Translations under genes and position numbers: made by a program
The notes under the pieces: generated by a model
Told to the model about the DNA's origin: nothing
Databases searched by the model: none
Seen by the model: only the letters and a program-made list of their open reading frames with translations
Source: Brevibacillus panacihumi
GTDB taxonomy: Bacteria; Bacillota; Bacilli; Brevibacillales; Brevibacillaceae
Length of the DNA stretch: 64,000 bases
Assembly: GCF_003710985.1 (NCBI RefSeq)
Contig: NZ_RHHT01000031.1
Span: 62,001 to 126,000, forward strand
Reading direction: 5' to 3'
Shown: piece by piece, positions 1 through 8,904 of the stretch
Layout: each line of letters opens with the position of its first letter
How positions within the stretch are numbered: the first letter of the stretch is position 1

Positions 1-1
1 A

Positions 2-703
2 GGATCCGACAACCGCTTCCGCCCGCTGGATGCCATCACGCGTGCAGAAGCAGCATCTCTGCTCCACCGTGCTTTGATCGAGCGCAAAAACAATGATGAA
101 TCCAAAGTGGTGTTCCCGAATCCGACACCAACACCTGAAAAGCCAGAGCTGCCTGCAACTGTGACTGACAACTTCTCCAACACCGAGCTGAAAAACTGGA
201 ATACAGACAGTGCTACTGGTACTTGGGGTGTTATCAACAAACAAGTGACCGCCATCGAGACCGATGAGGATATCGAGCATTTCTTCCTGCCGCTTAATTG
301 GAAGGAATCCACAGAGCCCGAAAAGTATGAGCTCATCGTCGATGTCATTCCATCCGGCACCAATGGCTATGGCGGTGTGTTCTTTAACGGAGTCAAGGAT
401 AAAGCGAATGTCGTATACGTGCAAAAAGATCGCGTTATCCTGGGCAAAGTAACCGATGTCGAAGATGATGATGTCGATGTCATCGCTTCTGGCAACTACA
501 AGCTGAAAGCAACGAATCGCCTGAAGGTTGTAGTCAACGGCACGACCGTTTCGATCTACATGAACGATCAATTCCTGTTCTCCCAGAAACAAGTGAAGCA
601 GGAAGGCACCAAGCTGGGTCTGTACCTGAAAGCAGAAGCAACGAAAGATGCTCCTCGCAAGATGACCTACCTGGATAACTTCACCTTTAAGGCTTTTGAA
701 TAG
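2..703 (+). CDS. SLH-domain surface protein, C-terminal part (5' end outside window)
   Basis: The reading frame is open from the first complete codon, so only the C-terminal 233 residues are visible. The first ~24 residues (DNRFRPLDAITRAEAASLL core) match the end of an S-layer homology repeat, the module that anchors proteins to pyruvylated cell-wall polymer. A linker rich in Pro and Thr follows. A ~180-residue beta-rich domain then resembles the concanavalin-like / DUF1080 fold (FSNTELKNW... YGGVFFNG... VSIYMND... YLDNFTF), often found in carbohydrate-binding or glycoside-related extracellular proteins. The stop is followed by a strong terminator. SLH is well supported; the second domain is assigned by pattern only and the full protein's function cannot be judged. 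Confidence 0.75.
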   Translation, partial: GSDNRFRPLDAITRAEAASLLHRALIERKNNDESKVVFPNPTPTPEKPELPATVTDNFSNTELKNWNTDSATGTWGVINKQVTAIETDEDIEHFFLPLNWKESTEPEKYELIVDVIPSGTNGYGGVFFNGVKDKANVVYVQKDRVILGKVTDVEDDDVDVIASGNYKLKATNRLKVVVNGTTVSIYMNDQFLFSQKQVKQEGTKLGLYLKAEATKDAPRKMTYLDNFTFKAFE

Positions 704-720
704 TAGGAATAGAATGGCTG

Positions 721-753
721 GCCCGACACGCGCGATGCGTTGTCGGGCTTTTT
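721..753 (+). terminator. Rho-independent terminator after SLH gene
   Basis: A GCCCGACA / TGTCGGGC stem with an inner CGC/GCG pair is followed by five T residues, 18 bp after the stop codon of the SLH-protein gene. Confidence 0.85.
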
Positions 754-782
754 CATGCATAGTAAAGATTCGGGTGCCCATG

Positions 783-788
783 TATAAT
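783..788 (+). promoter_or_regulatory. Possible -10 element of lipL
   Basis: A perfect TATAAT lies 40 bp before the lipL start and just after the previous terminator. No convincing -35 hexamer is seen at 16-18 bp, so only the -10 is called. Confidence 0.4.
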
Positions 789-827
789 GGGATGGAAGCC
801 TTTTAGAATGTAGAAGGAGTTTTTCAG

Positions 828-1670
828 ATGTCTATTGTCCTGACTCAACCTTTTCGCTGGATGGATTCCGGCATTTATACACACAGTCCTCTGGAGCCCC
901 TGATCCGGGATGAAGCGCTGACAGCCAGCTTGCGTGAAGCCAACGCTGCCCCGGTCATTCATCTATGGGTGTACGATCGTGCCCTCTACCTGGGAAGGCG
1001 CGATGCCAAGCTTCCGCATCTTGAACATGCACTGCGCCTTTTTGGAACAAAAGGCTTCGGCTGTGTTTTGCGTTCTTCCGGGGGTGCGTGCGTTCCACTC
1101 GATGCAGGGGTTCTCAATCTGGCTTGTCTTTTGCCTGATACCTCTCTTTCCATCGACTCCTTCTTCTCCTTCGTTTCCCAGCTTCTTGGAGTAGGACTTC
1201 AGCAGTATGGAACGATAGAGTTCGGTGAAGTGACGGGTTCTTATTGTGCTGGTGACTATGATTTTGCGCTTGGCGGCATAAAAATTGGCGGTATGGCTCA
1301 GCGTCGCACTCGGTACGGTTCCATTCTGCAGCTTTGTATCAACGTGGAGGAATCACCCCGCGGAGAGTGGATGGAAGACTTTTATCGGGAAGCCGGACTG
1401 GAGGAAATGGAGAGTCATAAACCCATTCCGTATATAGACGGAAAAACTGCAGGCAGCATCGCTGGTTTGACGGGACGTGAAGTCAGCGTTGCTCATGTAA
1501 AAGAGCAGTTGATGTCCGCAATCGCGAAGCATTGGCCTGTCCAATCGGTCCCTTTTTCGGTCCCGGCGGATTTGCTCCAGGAATCGACCCAGCATCTGTC
1601 GCAACGTCTGAATTTGTTTGCTTATACAGCCGAGGAATTAGCCAAGCCTGATTGGCATTTGCCTGAGTAA
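828..1670 (+). CDS. lipL: Octanoyl-[GcvH]:protein N-octanoyltransferase LipL
   Basis: A lipoate-protein ligase-fold enzyme of 280 residues, the usual LipL length (B. subtilis LipL/YwfL is about 281). LipL moves the octanoyl group from the glycine-cleavage H protein to E2 subunits by amidotransfer, the last relay step of lipoyl assembly in Firmicutes. The family motif [19 protein letters not shown] places the predicted catalytic Cys at residue 140 and a conserved Lys at 152; the early motif GRRDA is also present. The ATG is preceded by AGAAGGAG at good spacing. It is monocistronic between two terminators. LipM (octanoyl-ACP to GcvH) is the closest alternative, but the length and this motif favour LipL. 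Confidence 0.85.
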   Translation: MSIVLTQPFRWMDSGIYTHSPLEPLIRDEALTASLREANAAPVIHLWVYDRALYLGRRDAKLPHLEHALRLFGTKGFGCVLRSSGGACVPLDAGVLNLACLLPDTSLSIDSFFSFVSQLLGVGLQQYGTIEFGEVTGSYCAGDYDFALGGIKIGGMAQRRTRYGSILQLCINVEESPRGEWMEDFYREAGLEEMESHKPIPYIDGKTAGSIAGLTGREVSVAHVKEQLMSAIAKHWPVQSVPFSVPADLLQESTQHLSQRLNLFAYTAEELAKPDWHLPE

Positions 1671-1770
1671 AGACGAGAAGATGCTTCCTGCAAGCTCCTA
1701 ATGTATCCGATGTATACATGCTGCATACTGAAAGGCAGGAACCATTTGTTCCACACCTCGATTTTCCTTG

Positions 1771-1797
1771 CCTGGCGTATCACCGCCAGGTTTTTTT
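1771..1797 (+). terminator. Rho-independent terminator after lipL
   Basis: CCTGGCG / CGCCAGG stem, six-base loop, then seven T residues, 100 bp after the lipL stop. Confidence 0.9.
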
Positions 1798-1949
1798 ATC
1801 CTTTTTGAAAATGGCATAGCCAAGCCATGATTTCTCATGTAGACCTACCGCTTCCCGCAGTCTTGCGGTATCATAGAAGGGGTACCGGATATCTTTTGAA
1901 TGAACCATGAACTACCTGCCCTAGACGAAAGAAAAGGTGGTGGATCCAT

Positions 1950-2420
1950 ATGAATCAAGACGTTTCCCTGTTACATACACCCATCAAAGATCTGATTATT
2001 GCTTCCACAAAAGTTGCCCATGTACAGCTTGGAAATTCCCTCGAACACGCATTGCTCGTTTTAATCAAAAGCGGTTATTCGGCCATTCCGGTCCTGGATC
2101 ATCAATATCGGCTGCACGGACAGATCAGCACCAACCATATTTTGAATAAAAGCCTCGGCCTGGAACGCTTTGAGTACGAGCGAATGTCGGAATTGATTGT
2201 AGATGATGTCATGGACACCAAAATTCCTCGTTTGAAGGATACAGAAGAATTTATGAAAGCCCTGGAGGTCTCCATCAATCATCCCTACGTATGTATTGAA
2301 GACGACCAGAACATTTTTCAAGGAATTCTGACCCGTAAATCCATTCTTGCCTTGGTGTATCGGCATTTTCGCAATTTACCCTACCCGATGGCGGACAATC
2401 AGCCCACCACGCAGGCGTAA
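1950..2420 (+). CDS. cbpB: Two-CBS-domain protein, CbpB (YkuL)-like
   Basis: A 156-residue protein made only of two CBS modules (about 15-70 and 85-142), matching the size and layout of B. subtilis YkuL/CbpB. CbpB binds cyclic di-AMP and in its free form activates the (p)ppGpp synthetase Rel, so it links potassium/c-di-AMP status to the stringent response. The visible pattern is the CBS signature (YSAIPVLD, ILTRKSILALVYRH at the end). The ATG has GGTGGTGG upstream. The gene stands alone and converges on the YheC/YheD-type gene across a shared terminator. Family membership is firm; ligand and partner are inferred from the family. Confidence 0.75.
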   Translation: MNQDVSLLHTPIKDLIIASTKVAHVQLGNSLEHALLVLIKSGYSAIPVLDHQYRLHGQISTNHILNKSLGLERFEYERMSELIVDDVMDTKIPRLKDTEEFMKALEVSINHPYVCIEDDQNIFQGILTRKSILALVYRHFRNLPYPMADNQPTTQA

Positions 2421-2440
2421 AACTTGCTTGGAAAAGCACA

Positions 2441-2470
2441 AAGACGGAGGTTTATGCCTCCGTCTTTTTA
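2441..2470. terminator. Bidirectional terminator between convergent genes
   Basis: AAGACGGAGG / GCCTCCGTCTT hairpin with a T-tract on the plus side and an A-rich 5' flank. It ends cbpB transcription and overlaps the stop codon of the convergent minus-strand gene. Confidence 0.8.
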
Positions 2471-3523
2471 CGTGCCTGCATACAAGGACCGCGCATATTC
2501 CAGGGGATGGCGATACGTCTGCTTGAACATTCCCTTTTCCCCTGCTTTGAAAAACGAATATCGCTGGTCGCGCACATTAACCTCGATTAAGGAAGGATTT
2601 CCGTTCTGGTCGATCCCGATGTCCATGCCCAAATCAGCGAGCGAGGGAAAATGTTGGCCATAGGTCTTGGCGATTTCTACCGCTGCCACCTCAATTTGCT
2701 CGCGTATCTTTTCATGCTGCTCTGGGGGAAAGCTTTCTTGCATCACGACATGAAGCGGATACGCCCTTCCCCCGCGTGACAAGTTGCTCAATTTATTTTT
2801 CTGGTTCGCTACCTTGGCAACCATCCCGCTCACGGTCCATTCCCTCTCCCCGTTTTTTTGCACAGAGACGCGAATATCGTAGGTCCTTCCTTCATACCGG
2901 GCCAGGGGTATTCCCTGCTGGATAAGAAAGCGCCTATTCCCCACCCATGCTTTCACGAATGAAAACAACCGCTGTCTGGACAGCGTTCTGCGAATCTTGG
3001 ATGAAATAAAATGATACTCGTTTCCTTGTTTTTCAATCCGTCCGACCCCGATCCCGACCGATCCGATCGCAGGCTTTACATAGACGATTCTGTAAGCATC
3101 CAAAAACTGCCTCAGCCTAGTGATTGAAAAGGGAACTGTATGTGGAAGGAAAGAGCGTATCGCCGCGTTCTCCCACAACATCTGGTGGACCTTTCGCTTA
3201 TCACGGACGACCAATCCGTTAAAGACCTTCCTTTTTTTCCCTAATCGGGCAATGATGGCTCGAGCCTGTTTGTCGCCGGTCAATACACGGTTATGGATGA
3301 CACTCGGGATATGAACGAGACGGGGGATCAGTTTGCTGCCATTCCAAAAATATCCACGGACCCTCCCATCCCCTGCCAGCACATGCCGCGGATGAAAGAA
3401 AACGGGCTCCAGTCCAAGCTCTTTTCCGATTTCTACATAATAAGGCAGCCGCTCGTATGACTTGTCTCCCCGAATCCCCTTCTGAATGATCTCCCAGTCC
3501 AACATTATGCCGATTCTTTTCAC
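2468..3523 (-). CDS. YheC/YheD-family ATP-grasp protein (spore coat-associated)
   Basis: A 351-residue protein of the YheC/YheD family, known in bacilli as endospore coat-associated proteins with an ATP-grasp fold. Features seen are the N-terminal region with the FNGLVVRDKRKVHQ patch, the ATP-grasp core (YVKPAIGSVGIGVGRI, about 165-180) and the Mg/ATP-site end (LADLGMDIGIDQNGNPSLIEVN, about 300-322). The GTG start (KRIGIML) is chosen because AAGGGGG lies 6 bp upstream; an in-frame ATG 45 bp further out has no good ribosome site. Substrate is unknown. It is the last gene of a minus-strand group after an MBL hydrolase and mnmM. Genomes often carry several paralogues, so no single symbol is given. 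Confidence 0.75.
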   Translation of the reverse strand: MKRIGIMLDWEIIQKGIRGDKSYERLPYYVEIGKELGLEPVFFHPRHVLAGDGRVRGYFWNGSKLIPRLVHIPSVIHNRVLTGDKQARAIIARLGKKRKVFNGLVVRDKRKVHQMLWENAAIRSFLPHTVPFSITRLRQFLDAYRIVYVKPAIGSVGIGVGRIEKQGNEYHFISSKIRRTLSRQRLFSFVKAWVGNRRFLIQQGIPLARYEGRTYDIRVSVQKNGEREWTVSGMVAKVANQKNKLSNLSRGGRAYPLHVVMQESFPPEQHEKIREQIEVAAVEIAKTYGQHFPSLADLGMDIGIDQNGNPSLIEVNVRDQRYSFFKAGEKGMFKQTYRHPLEYARSLYAGT

Positions 3524-3659
3524 AGAGATCCCCCTTGCAAGAATTCCTCTTCCTAGGGTATGTGCCATCAGCGAATGGGGCGTGCCTATTTTTCAAACTT
3601 CTACACCGTTCGCCGCACTTGTCAAAGCCTGCGCTTGCCCGGGAAAAGAAGGAGGAGAT

Positions 3660-4220
3660 TTATTCTGCCCTGCGCTCGATAGCCAGCAAAAATGGCGCTT
3701 GATTCTGCTGGTTCACGTACTGATATTTCAGGACAAGAAAACGGCTCTGGTCAAGTTTCTGGCAGAAGCTTTCTACCGCCCCTTTTTCTACTTCACCTGC
3801 CGCATGCCCCCAATAGATCATGATCGTCATTATTCCGCCCCTGCGCAACAATTCCAATCCAGCTTCTATCGCGCGCAGGGTGCTGGGAGCCGTTGTCGTG
3901 ATTTCCTTGTCCGCACCTGGCAGGTACCCCAGATTAAACATGATCGCTCCGACCTTCAGCTGCAAATGCGCCATTTCTTCATGACTGCACTGGTGCAGCT
4001 CGACTTGCTGGGATGCGCCGTGCTGTTCCAGACGCTCCTTCGTCTTGGCAAGCGCCTGTGGCTGGATATCGTAAGCAATGACCTTTCCCTGCTCTTTGAC
4101 TAGCTGCGCGAGAAACAACGTATCATTTCCGTTGCCCATGGTCGCATCGATCACAATTTCTCCCTCTTCTACACGCTCTCGAATCAGTTGGCGTGCGACT
4201 TCCAATACATTTGGAAACAT
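3660..4220 (-). CDS. mnmM: tRNA (mnm5s2U34)-methyltransferase MnmM
   Basis: A class I SAM-dependent methyltransferase of 186 residues, the YtqB family renamed MnmM. In Gram-positives it methylates nm5s2U34 to mnm5s2U34 in the wobble position of tRNAs for split-box codons, the job done by the MnmC C-terminal part in enterics. The SAM-binding loop DATMGNGND is at residues 25-33, an acidic strand end at YDIQPQA, and the family motif NLGYLPGADK near 95-105. A GAGGAG site precedes the ATG by 9 bp. It lies 40 bp after the MBL hydrolase gene, so co-transcription is likely. Confidence 0.85.
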   Translation of the reverse strand: MFPNVLEVARQLIRERVEEGEIVIDATMGNGNDTLFLAQLVKEQGKVIAYDIQPQALAKTKERLEQHGASQQVELHQCSHEEMAHLQLKVGAIMFNLGYLPGADKEITTTAPSTLRAIEAGLELLRRGGIMTIMIYWGHAAGEVEKGAVESFCQKLDQSRFLVLKYQYVNQQNQAPFLLAIERRAE

Positions 4221-4260
4221 GCTGTTCTTCTCCTCTACCTAAAAACGATTACTTCCGGTT

Positions 4261-5010
4261 TTACAACTCGATTTGCAGCCCGATTTGAGCAATATGGCAT
4301 GGTCCATTCTGGTATGCCTTCGCTTGATTTTTCACTTCTTCCACTTCATACTCCGCATACAAATGGGTGATCATCAGGGAGCGGCAGGCCAGTTCTTGGG
4401 CCAACTGAGCGGCCTCACGCACCGAGAGATGCCCCTTGGGTTCCTTCGGCTTGTTGTGATCGAGATAGGTCCCCTCGCAAATAAACAAATCCGCTCCATC
4501 GGCGAAGCCCTTCCATTTGGTATGGGGACCACTGTCTGCCCCGTAGACGAGAACTTTGCCCGAAGCTTCCAGGCGCATGGCAAAACAGGGATCTCCATCT
4601 CCATGATCCGTGCGCAAAAAGGAAATCTGAATATCGCCAATGGTCATCTGCGTCTTCTCATCGACAGGATGAAAGGTAGTTGCCTGCTTGTAGGGCAAAG
4701 ACTGGGCATTGGCAATCGGCTGGGCAGGAGCATAGATCGGCAAAGGCTTTTCTGTTGGCCGCTGGGAAAACAACTGATGGACCATGATGCCGTACTGCAA
4801 GACACCCACATCTGCAATATGATCGTGATGATAGTGCGACAAGAGCAAGGCGTCTAGGTGGTAGATCGGAGTATGGTTGCCCAATTGAGCCAGTACGCCG
4901 CTGCCGCAATCAAGCAAAATGCGCGCAGCTCGAGTCTCCACCAAATAACCGGGGGTCGCACCGTTGGGACCCGGATAGGGTGATTGATACACCAGGACAG
5001 TTATACGCAT
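4261..5010 (-). CDS. MBL-fold metallo-hydrolase (YhfI-like)
   Basis: A 249-residue metallo-beta-lactamase-fold protein with the zinc motif HYHHDH at 59-64 and further likely metal ligands (DHGDGD, YGADSGP, and a late THLYAEY histidine). The compact fold resembles the RNase Z-like / YhfI group rather than lactamases. The start MRITVLVY is preferred: AAAGGAAG lies 10 bp upstream, whereas the ATG 21 bp further out has no ribosome site. Substrate is unknown. It heads a minus-strand group with mnmM and is divergent from the YkvI-type gene with only ~52 bp between the starts. Confidence 0.75.
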   Translation of the reverse strand: MRITVLVYQSPYPGPNGATPGYLVETRAARILLDCGSGVLAQLGNHTPIYHLDALLLSHYHHDHIADVGVLQYGIMVHQLFSQRPTEKPLPIYAPAQPIANAQSLPYKQATTFHPVDEKTQMTIGDIQISFLRTDHGDGDPCFAMRLEASGKVLVYGADSGPHTKWKGFADGADLFICEGTYLDHNKPKEPKGHLSVREAAQLAQELACRSLMITHLYAEYEVEEVKNQAKAYQNGPCHIAQIGLQIEL

Positions 5011-5013
5011 AAT
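4984..5013 (+). promoter_or_regulatory. Possible sigma-A promoter for ykvI-type gene
   Basis: TTGATA, 18 bp, CATAAT. The -10 overlaps the start codon of the divergent MBL gene, so the two genes may interfere. The -10 match is imperfect. Confidence 0.4.
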
Positions 5014-5062
5014 CTGTACACTTCCTTTCATAGAATGGAAAAAGTGGGACAGGAGGTCTGAG

Positions 5063-6103
5063 ATGCAAGGATCATGGAAAACGGCATGGCAGATCGCTTT
5101 TACCTATATGGGTACCGTCGTAGGAGCTGGATTTGCCTCCGGAAAAGAAATCATCGAATTCTTTGTCCAATACGGCCTGCAAGGTTTAATCGGCATTCTT
5201 TTGGCTACCTTCCTGTTTATCTGGGCTGGTATTCGCGTCATGTTGATCTCCTATCGTATCCAGGCTGATTCCTATCAAGCCGTCAGTACATACCTGTTCG
5301 GCCATCCTTTTGGCACGCTGTTCAACGCCCTGCTGCTAACCGTTCTTCTCGGTATTACTTCCGTCATGCTGGCGGCGACTGGATCGATTTTCTGGGAGGC
5401 CTTTCAACTGCCATCACAACTCGGGATCTGGATCAGCATGATCGCCATTTTCTTTGTCACCCGCAAAGGCTTATTCGCCATTCACCGGGTAAACAGCATT
5501 TTCGTCCCTTCCCTGGTAGCCTTTACTTTTCTGGTTTTTTGCTATGTACAACCCTGGGAAAGCCAGATGATCATTCAAGTAGAGTCTCTGCGTCCCTGGG
5601 CATGGTTGAGTTCTCCTTTATACTATGTTGCCTTAAATGTCTCTCTTACACAAGCCGTTCTCGTCCCGATCGGACGTCAGAGCAAAAGTGAAAAGCCTTT
5701 GATCGCAGGCGGCATCATCGGGGGGCTCGGAATTGGTCTGCTGCTATTACTCGCATTCGCTTCCCTTTCCGTCAAAATGCCCGGCATCTCGCACACCGAA
5801 ATGCCCATGATCGCCTTGTTGCAGGGTTTGGGCCGAACGATTCCGCTTCTTTTTTCCCTCTTGGTCTACGCGGAAATTTTCTCGACGGTGGTAGCCAATG
5901 TATTTGGATTATCGGAACAATTGCGCCTCGTCACCCGGCTGCGACCTACCACGATCCTGGTTGGCATTCTTCTGATCAGCTATTTGGTCAGCTTTATCGG
6001 ATTCAGCTCCTTGCTTCGCATTCTCTACCCCTTGTTCGGACAGCTCGTGCTCTTTTTCCTCGTCATGCTCTTCTATCGTCAATGGCGCAGTCGAATCTCC
6101 TAG
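5063..6103 (+). CDS. YkvI-family polytopic membrane protein
   Basis: A 346-residue integral membrane protein with about ten hydrophobic segments. The first carries FTYMGTVVGAGFASGKEI, the family hallmark resembling the Na+-site helix of LeuT/APC-fold transporters. It belongs to the YkvI family of the APC superfamily, of unknown substrate. AGGAGG sits 6 bp before the ATG. It is flanked by a divergent gene on the left and a terminator on the right, so it is probably monocistronic. Transporter function is inferred from fold family only. Confidence 0.7.
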   Translation: MQGSWKTAWQIAFTYMGTVVGAGFASGKEIIEFFVQYGLQGLIGILLATFLFIWAGIRVMLISYRIQADSYQAVSTYLFGHPFGTLFNALLLTVLLGITSVMLAATGSIFWEAFQLPSQLGIWISMIAIFFVTRKGLFAIHRVNSIFVPSLVAFTFLVFCYVQPWESQMIIQVESLRPWAWLSSPLYYVALNVSLTQAVLVPIGRQSKSEKPLIAGGIIGGLGIGLLLLLAFASLSVKMPGISHTEMPMIALLQGLGRTIPLLFSLLVYAEIFSTVVANVFGLSEQLRLVTRLRPTTILVGILLISYLVSFIGFSSLLRILYPLFGQLVLFFLVMLFYRQWRSRIS

Positions 6104-6113
6104 CCGAAAGCAC

Positions 6114-6149
6114 AAAAAAGGGGCAGTTCCCAATCGGAACCGCCCCTTC
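6114..6149. terminator. Terminator between ykvI-type gene and korB
   Basis: GGGGCAGTTCC / GGAACCGCCCC hairpin. On the minus strand it is followed by six T residues, making it a strong terminator for korAB; the plus-side tail is weaker. Confidence 0.8.
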
Positions 6150-6163
6150 TTACCGTCCAAACC

Positions 6164-7030
6164 TTACGCGAATTCGGCAACCAGTTTCGCAAAGTCTTCT
6201 TCAGACAGGCGAATGTCTTGATTAGCCAAACCTTGTTCTTTGAAGCCATGAACCAGTGCTTCATAAGCTTTTTGCTCTGTATTTTGATAGATCAGACCTG
6301 TAATCAGGCCTTTGTGTTGCATCGAAGCAGCCATCGCTTTGACGCGGTCATGCGGATCGTAGCCTTCGATTGTATCTACAGGAACGATGTTCTCCTTGAA
6401 CCAGTCGTATGTGTTTACCTTGTTGTAGGTTACACAAGGGCTGAATACGTTGATCAGGGAGAAGCCTTCGTGTTGGATCCCTTTTTCAATCAGTTCAGTC
6501 AAACCTTTCAGGTCGCTGGAGAAGGATTGCGCAACAAAAGTTGCTCCTACAGACAGCGCCAGCTCAACTGGAGAGATGGAAGATTCGATAGAACCAGCAG
6601 GTGTAGACTTGGTCACAAATCCAGTTGCAGAACGAGGAGATGTTTGACCTTTTGTCAGACCGTAGATTTGGTTGTCCATCACGATGTAGGTGATGTTCAT
6701 GTTGCGGCGGATCGCATGGACAGTGTGGCCCATACCGATCGCAAAACCATCACCGTCACCGCCTGCAGCGATAACAGTCAGTTCACGGTTTGCCATTTTC
6801 ACACCTTGTGCGATTGGCAGGGAACGACCGTGGATTCCATGGAGACCGTAGCAGTTGATGTAGCCGGAGATACGGCCGGAGCAACCGATACCAGAGATGA
6901 CAGCCAGGTTTTCAGGTTCCAGACCTACGTTCGCAGCAGCACGTTGAATCGCAGCTTGAATGGAGAAGTCGCCACAACCTGGGCACCAGTTCGGCTTTAC
7001 ATTATTTCGAAACTCTTTCATAGTTGCCAT
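6164..7030 (-). CDS. korB: 2-oxoacid:ferredoxin oxidoreductase, beta subunit
   Basis: The 288-residue thiamine-diphosphate subunit of a 2-oxoacid (probably 2-oxoglutarate) : ferredoxin oxidoreductase, which makes acyl-CoA and reduced ferredoxin from the oxoacid and CoA. Cys16 and Cys19 (WCPGCGD), a Cys near 50 (GIGCSGR) and one near 199 (SPCVTYN) fit the [4Fe-4S] ligands of the family. The TPP/Mg motif is AGGDGDGFAIGMGHT. AAGGAG precedes the ATG, which lies inside the end of korA (29-bp overlap), so the two subunits are probably translationally coupled. KorB and PorB are alike; the 2-oxoglutarate call is by resemblance. Confidence 0.85.
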   Translation of the reverse strand: MATMKEFRNNVKPNWCPGCGDFSIQAAIQRAAANVGLEPENLAVISGIGCSGRISGYINCYGLHGIHGRSLPIAQGVKMANRELTVIAAGGDGDGFAIGMGHTVHAIRRNMNITYIVMDNQIYGLTKGQTSPRSATGFVTKSTPAGSIESSISPVELALSVGATFVAQSFSSDLKGLTELIEKGIQHEGFSLINVFSPCVTYNKVNTYDWFKENIVPVDTIEGYDPHDRVKAMAASMQHKGLITGLIYQNTEQKAYEALVHGFKEQGLANQDIRLSEEDFAKLVAEFA

Positions 7031-8780
7031 GTTTAGTCAGCTCCTTCACTTCAGCATAGATTTCTTTCGGCAAGAATGGGTTACCGTCGTATTTCAGAAC
7101 GGATTTGATCTTGTCCGCGCCACCTACGTTTTGTTTCAGCAGGTTGGTAACTTGACCTTGAATGTTATGCTCAACCACAACTACTTGTTTTGCTTTCTCC
7201 ATCAGTGCTTTCATTTCATCAGCAGGGAATGGGTGGAGCAAACGAATTTGTGCATGGTTTACTTTCAGGCCATCGTTTTCAAGACGAACTTTCGCCTCTT
7301 GGATCGTACCGATTGTAGAGTTGATACCCACGATCAATACGTCAGCATCTGCGTGAGGTGCATCCGCAACAACCGGTTTTTTGAACGTTTTCAGCACGCC
7401 TTGCAGCTTGCGCATACGTTTATCCATTTGTTGCACACGGTTTGCAGCGTTTTCAGAAGGACGACCTGTTTGGTCATGCTCAACACCTGTTACGTGGTGC
7501 AGACCGTATTTTTGTCCTGGGATGACACGAGGAGAAACGCCATCTTCTGTTACTTCATAACGTTTGAAGAGGTCATTTTGCTCCTTCTCAGGCAACTCTT
7601 GTCCAGCCAGCAGTTTTCCGCGGCGGATTTCCACTTGGTTGTAGTCGAAAGGAGTTACTGTTTGTTTGCCCAAGGACAGAGTCAGGTCTGTCATCAGAAT
7701 AACTGGGAGCTGATATTCTTCCGCGATGTTGAACGCTTCCACGGTATCATAGAAGCACTCTTCTACTGTACTTGGCGCGATGACAACTTTCGGAACGTCA
7801 CCGTGTGTACCGTAGATCATGGCATTCACGTCGGATTGCTCGATTTTGGTCGGCATACCTGTGGAAGGACCGCCGCGTTGCGTATCTACAATGACGACTG
7901 GCGTTTCTGTAATACCGGCCAGACCGATCGCTTCCATCATCAGGGAAAGACCAGGACCTGCAGATGCAGTCAGCGCGCGAGCACCAGCAAAGTTTGCACC
8001 AATTGCCATGGTAACCGCAGCGATCTCGTCTTCCGTTTGGATTACTGTACCGCCGAATTTAGGCAGCTTTTTGATCAGATATTCCATTACCTCAGAAGCA
8101 GGCGTAATCGGGTATGCAGGCATGAAACGGCAACCTGCTGCTACTGCACCAAGTGCGATCGCATCGTTCCCGATCAGGAACAGCTGTTTTTGAGGGTTGG
8201 CTTTTTCCAATTGGAATTCAGGCAATTGGCCGCCTGTCAATTCTGTAACGAATTCAAATCCGCGGCGAATGGCGTCCATGTTCTTTTCAACGACTTTTTC
8301 ACCTTTGCGGAGGAACATATCTTCGACAATAGGACGGAAGCTTTCAACCGGAATTCCCAGAATCGCACTGGAAGCACCGATCGAAACCATGTTTTTCATA
8401 AGAGATGTGCCAAGCTCATCTGCGATTTCGGTAAGAGGAACAGTCAAGAAACGTACTTCTTTCAAACCGTCCGGCAGTTTGGGGTTAAATTTCGCATCAG
8501 CGATAATGATACCGCCTTCACGAAGTTCATGCGCGTTAAAATCGATAGTTTCTTGGTCAAATGCAACCAGAATATCGAGGTCGTCAGAGATTGCGCGCAT
8601 TGGTGTTGTACTCACACGGATTTTGTTGTTTGTGTGTCCACCTTTGATTCGGGAAGAGAAGTGGCGGTAGCTATACAGATGGTAACCCATCCGGTTCATC
8701 GCCATCGAGAAGATCTCACCAGTACTCTCGATACCCTCCCCTTGTTGTCCTCCAACTTTCCAAGAAAGTTGACTAATCAT
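7002..8780 (-). CDS. korA: 2-oxoacid:acceptor oxidoreductase, fused gamma-alpha subunit
   Basis: A 592-residue partner of KorB. Residues ~1-180 form the gamma domain (GGQQGEGIESTG, then SRIKGGHT). The pyrimidine-binding alpha domain follows with the family motif AYPITPASEVMEYL near 225, and a C-terminal transketolase-like part ends the chain. Such gamma-alpha fusions pair with a ~290-residue beta subunit in aerobic bacilli and actinobacteria, where they can support the TCA cycle or supply low-potential ferredoxin. Two sigma-A-type promoters lie upstream. Ferredoxin is not encoded in this window. Confidence 0.88.
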   Translation of the reverse strand: MISQLSWKVGGQQGEGIESTGEIFSMAMNRMGYHLYSYRHFSSRIKGGHTNNKIRVSTTPMRAISDDLDILVAFDQETIDFNAHELREGGIIIADAKFNPKLPDGLKEVRFLTVPLTEIADELGTSLMKNMVSIGASSAILGIPVESFRPIVEDMFLRKGEKVVEKNMDAIRRGFEFVTELTGGQLPEFQLEKANPQKQLFLIGNDAIALGAVAAGCRFMPAYPITPASEVMEYLIKKLPKFGGTVIQTEDEIAAVTMAIGANFAGARALTASAGPGLSLMMEAIGLAGITETPVVIVDTQRGGPSTGMPTKIEQSDVNAMIYGTHGDVPKVVIAPSTVEECFYDTVEAFNIAEEYQLPVILMTDLTLSLGKQTVTPFDYNQVEIRRGKLLAGQELPEKEQNDLFKRYEVTEDGVSPRVIPGQKYGLHHVTGVEHDQTGRPSENAANRVQQMDKRMRKLQGVLKTFKKPVVADAPHADADVLIVGINSTIGTIQEAKVRLENDGLKVNHAQIRLLHPFPADEMKALMEKAKQVVVVEHNIQGQVTNLLKQNVGGADKIKSVLKYDGNPFLPKEIYAEVKELTKHGNYERVSK

Positions 8781-8875
8781 TCAGATTCCACCCTTTCAGT
8801 GACTGTGAGAAAAAGCAGCTTATCCTATCCATTTATTTCGATAAGATGTGACAATATTGTGCATTGACAGTACCA

Positions 8876-8904
8876 ATTGTAGTCCTGTCCATGTAAAATT
8901 GCAA
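8876..8904 (-). promoter_or_regulatory. korAB proximal promoter
   Basis: TTGCAA, 17 bp, TACAAT on the minus strand, about 95 bp upstream of the korA start. Good match to sigma-A in both boxes. Confidence 0.7.

Noticed and set aside
6960-8867. 635-codon open frame on the plus strand
   Set aside because: Antisense to korA over its length, Cys/His/Phe-rich composition and no ribosome site; a codon-bias shadow.
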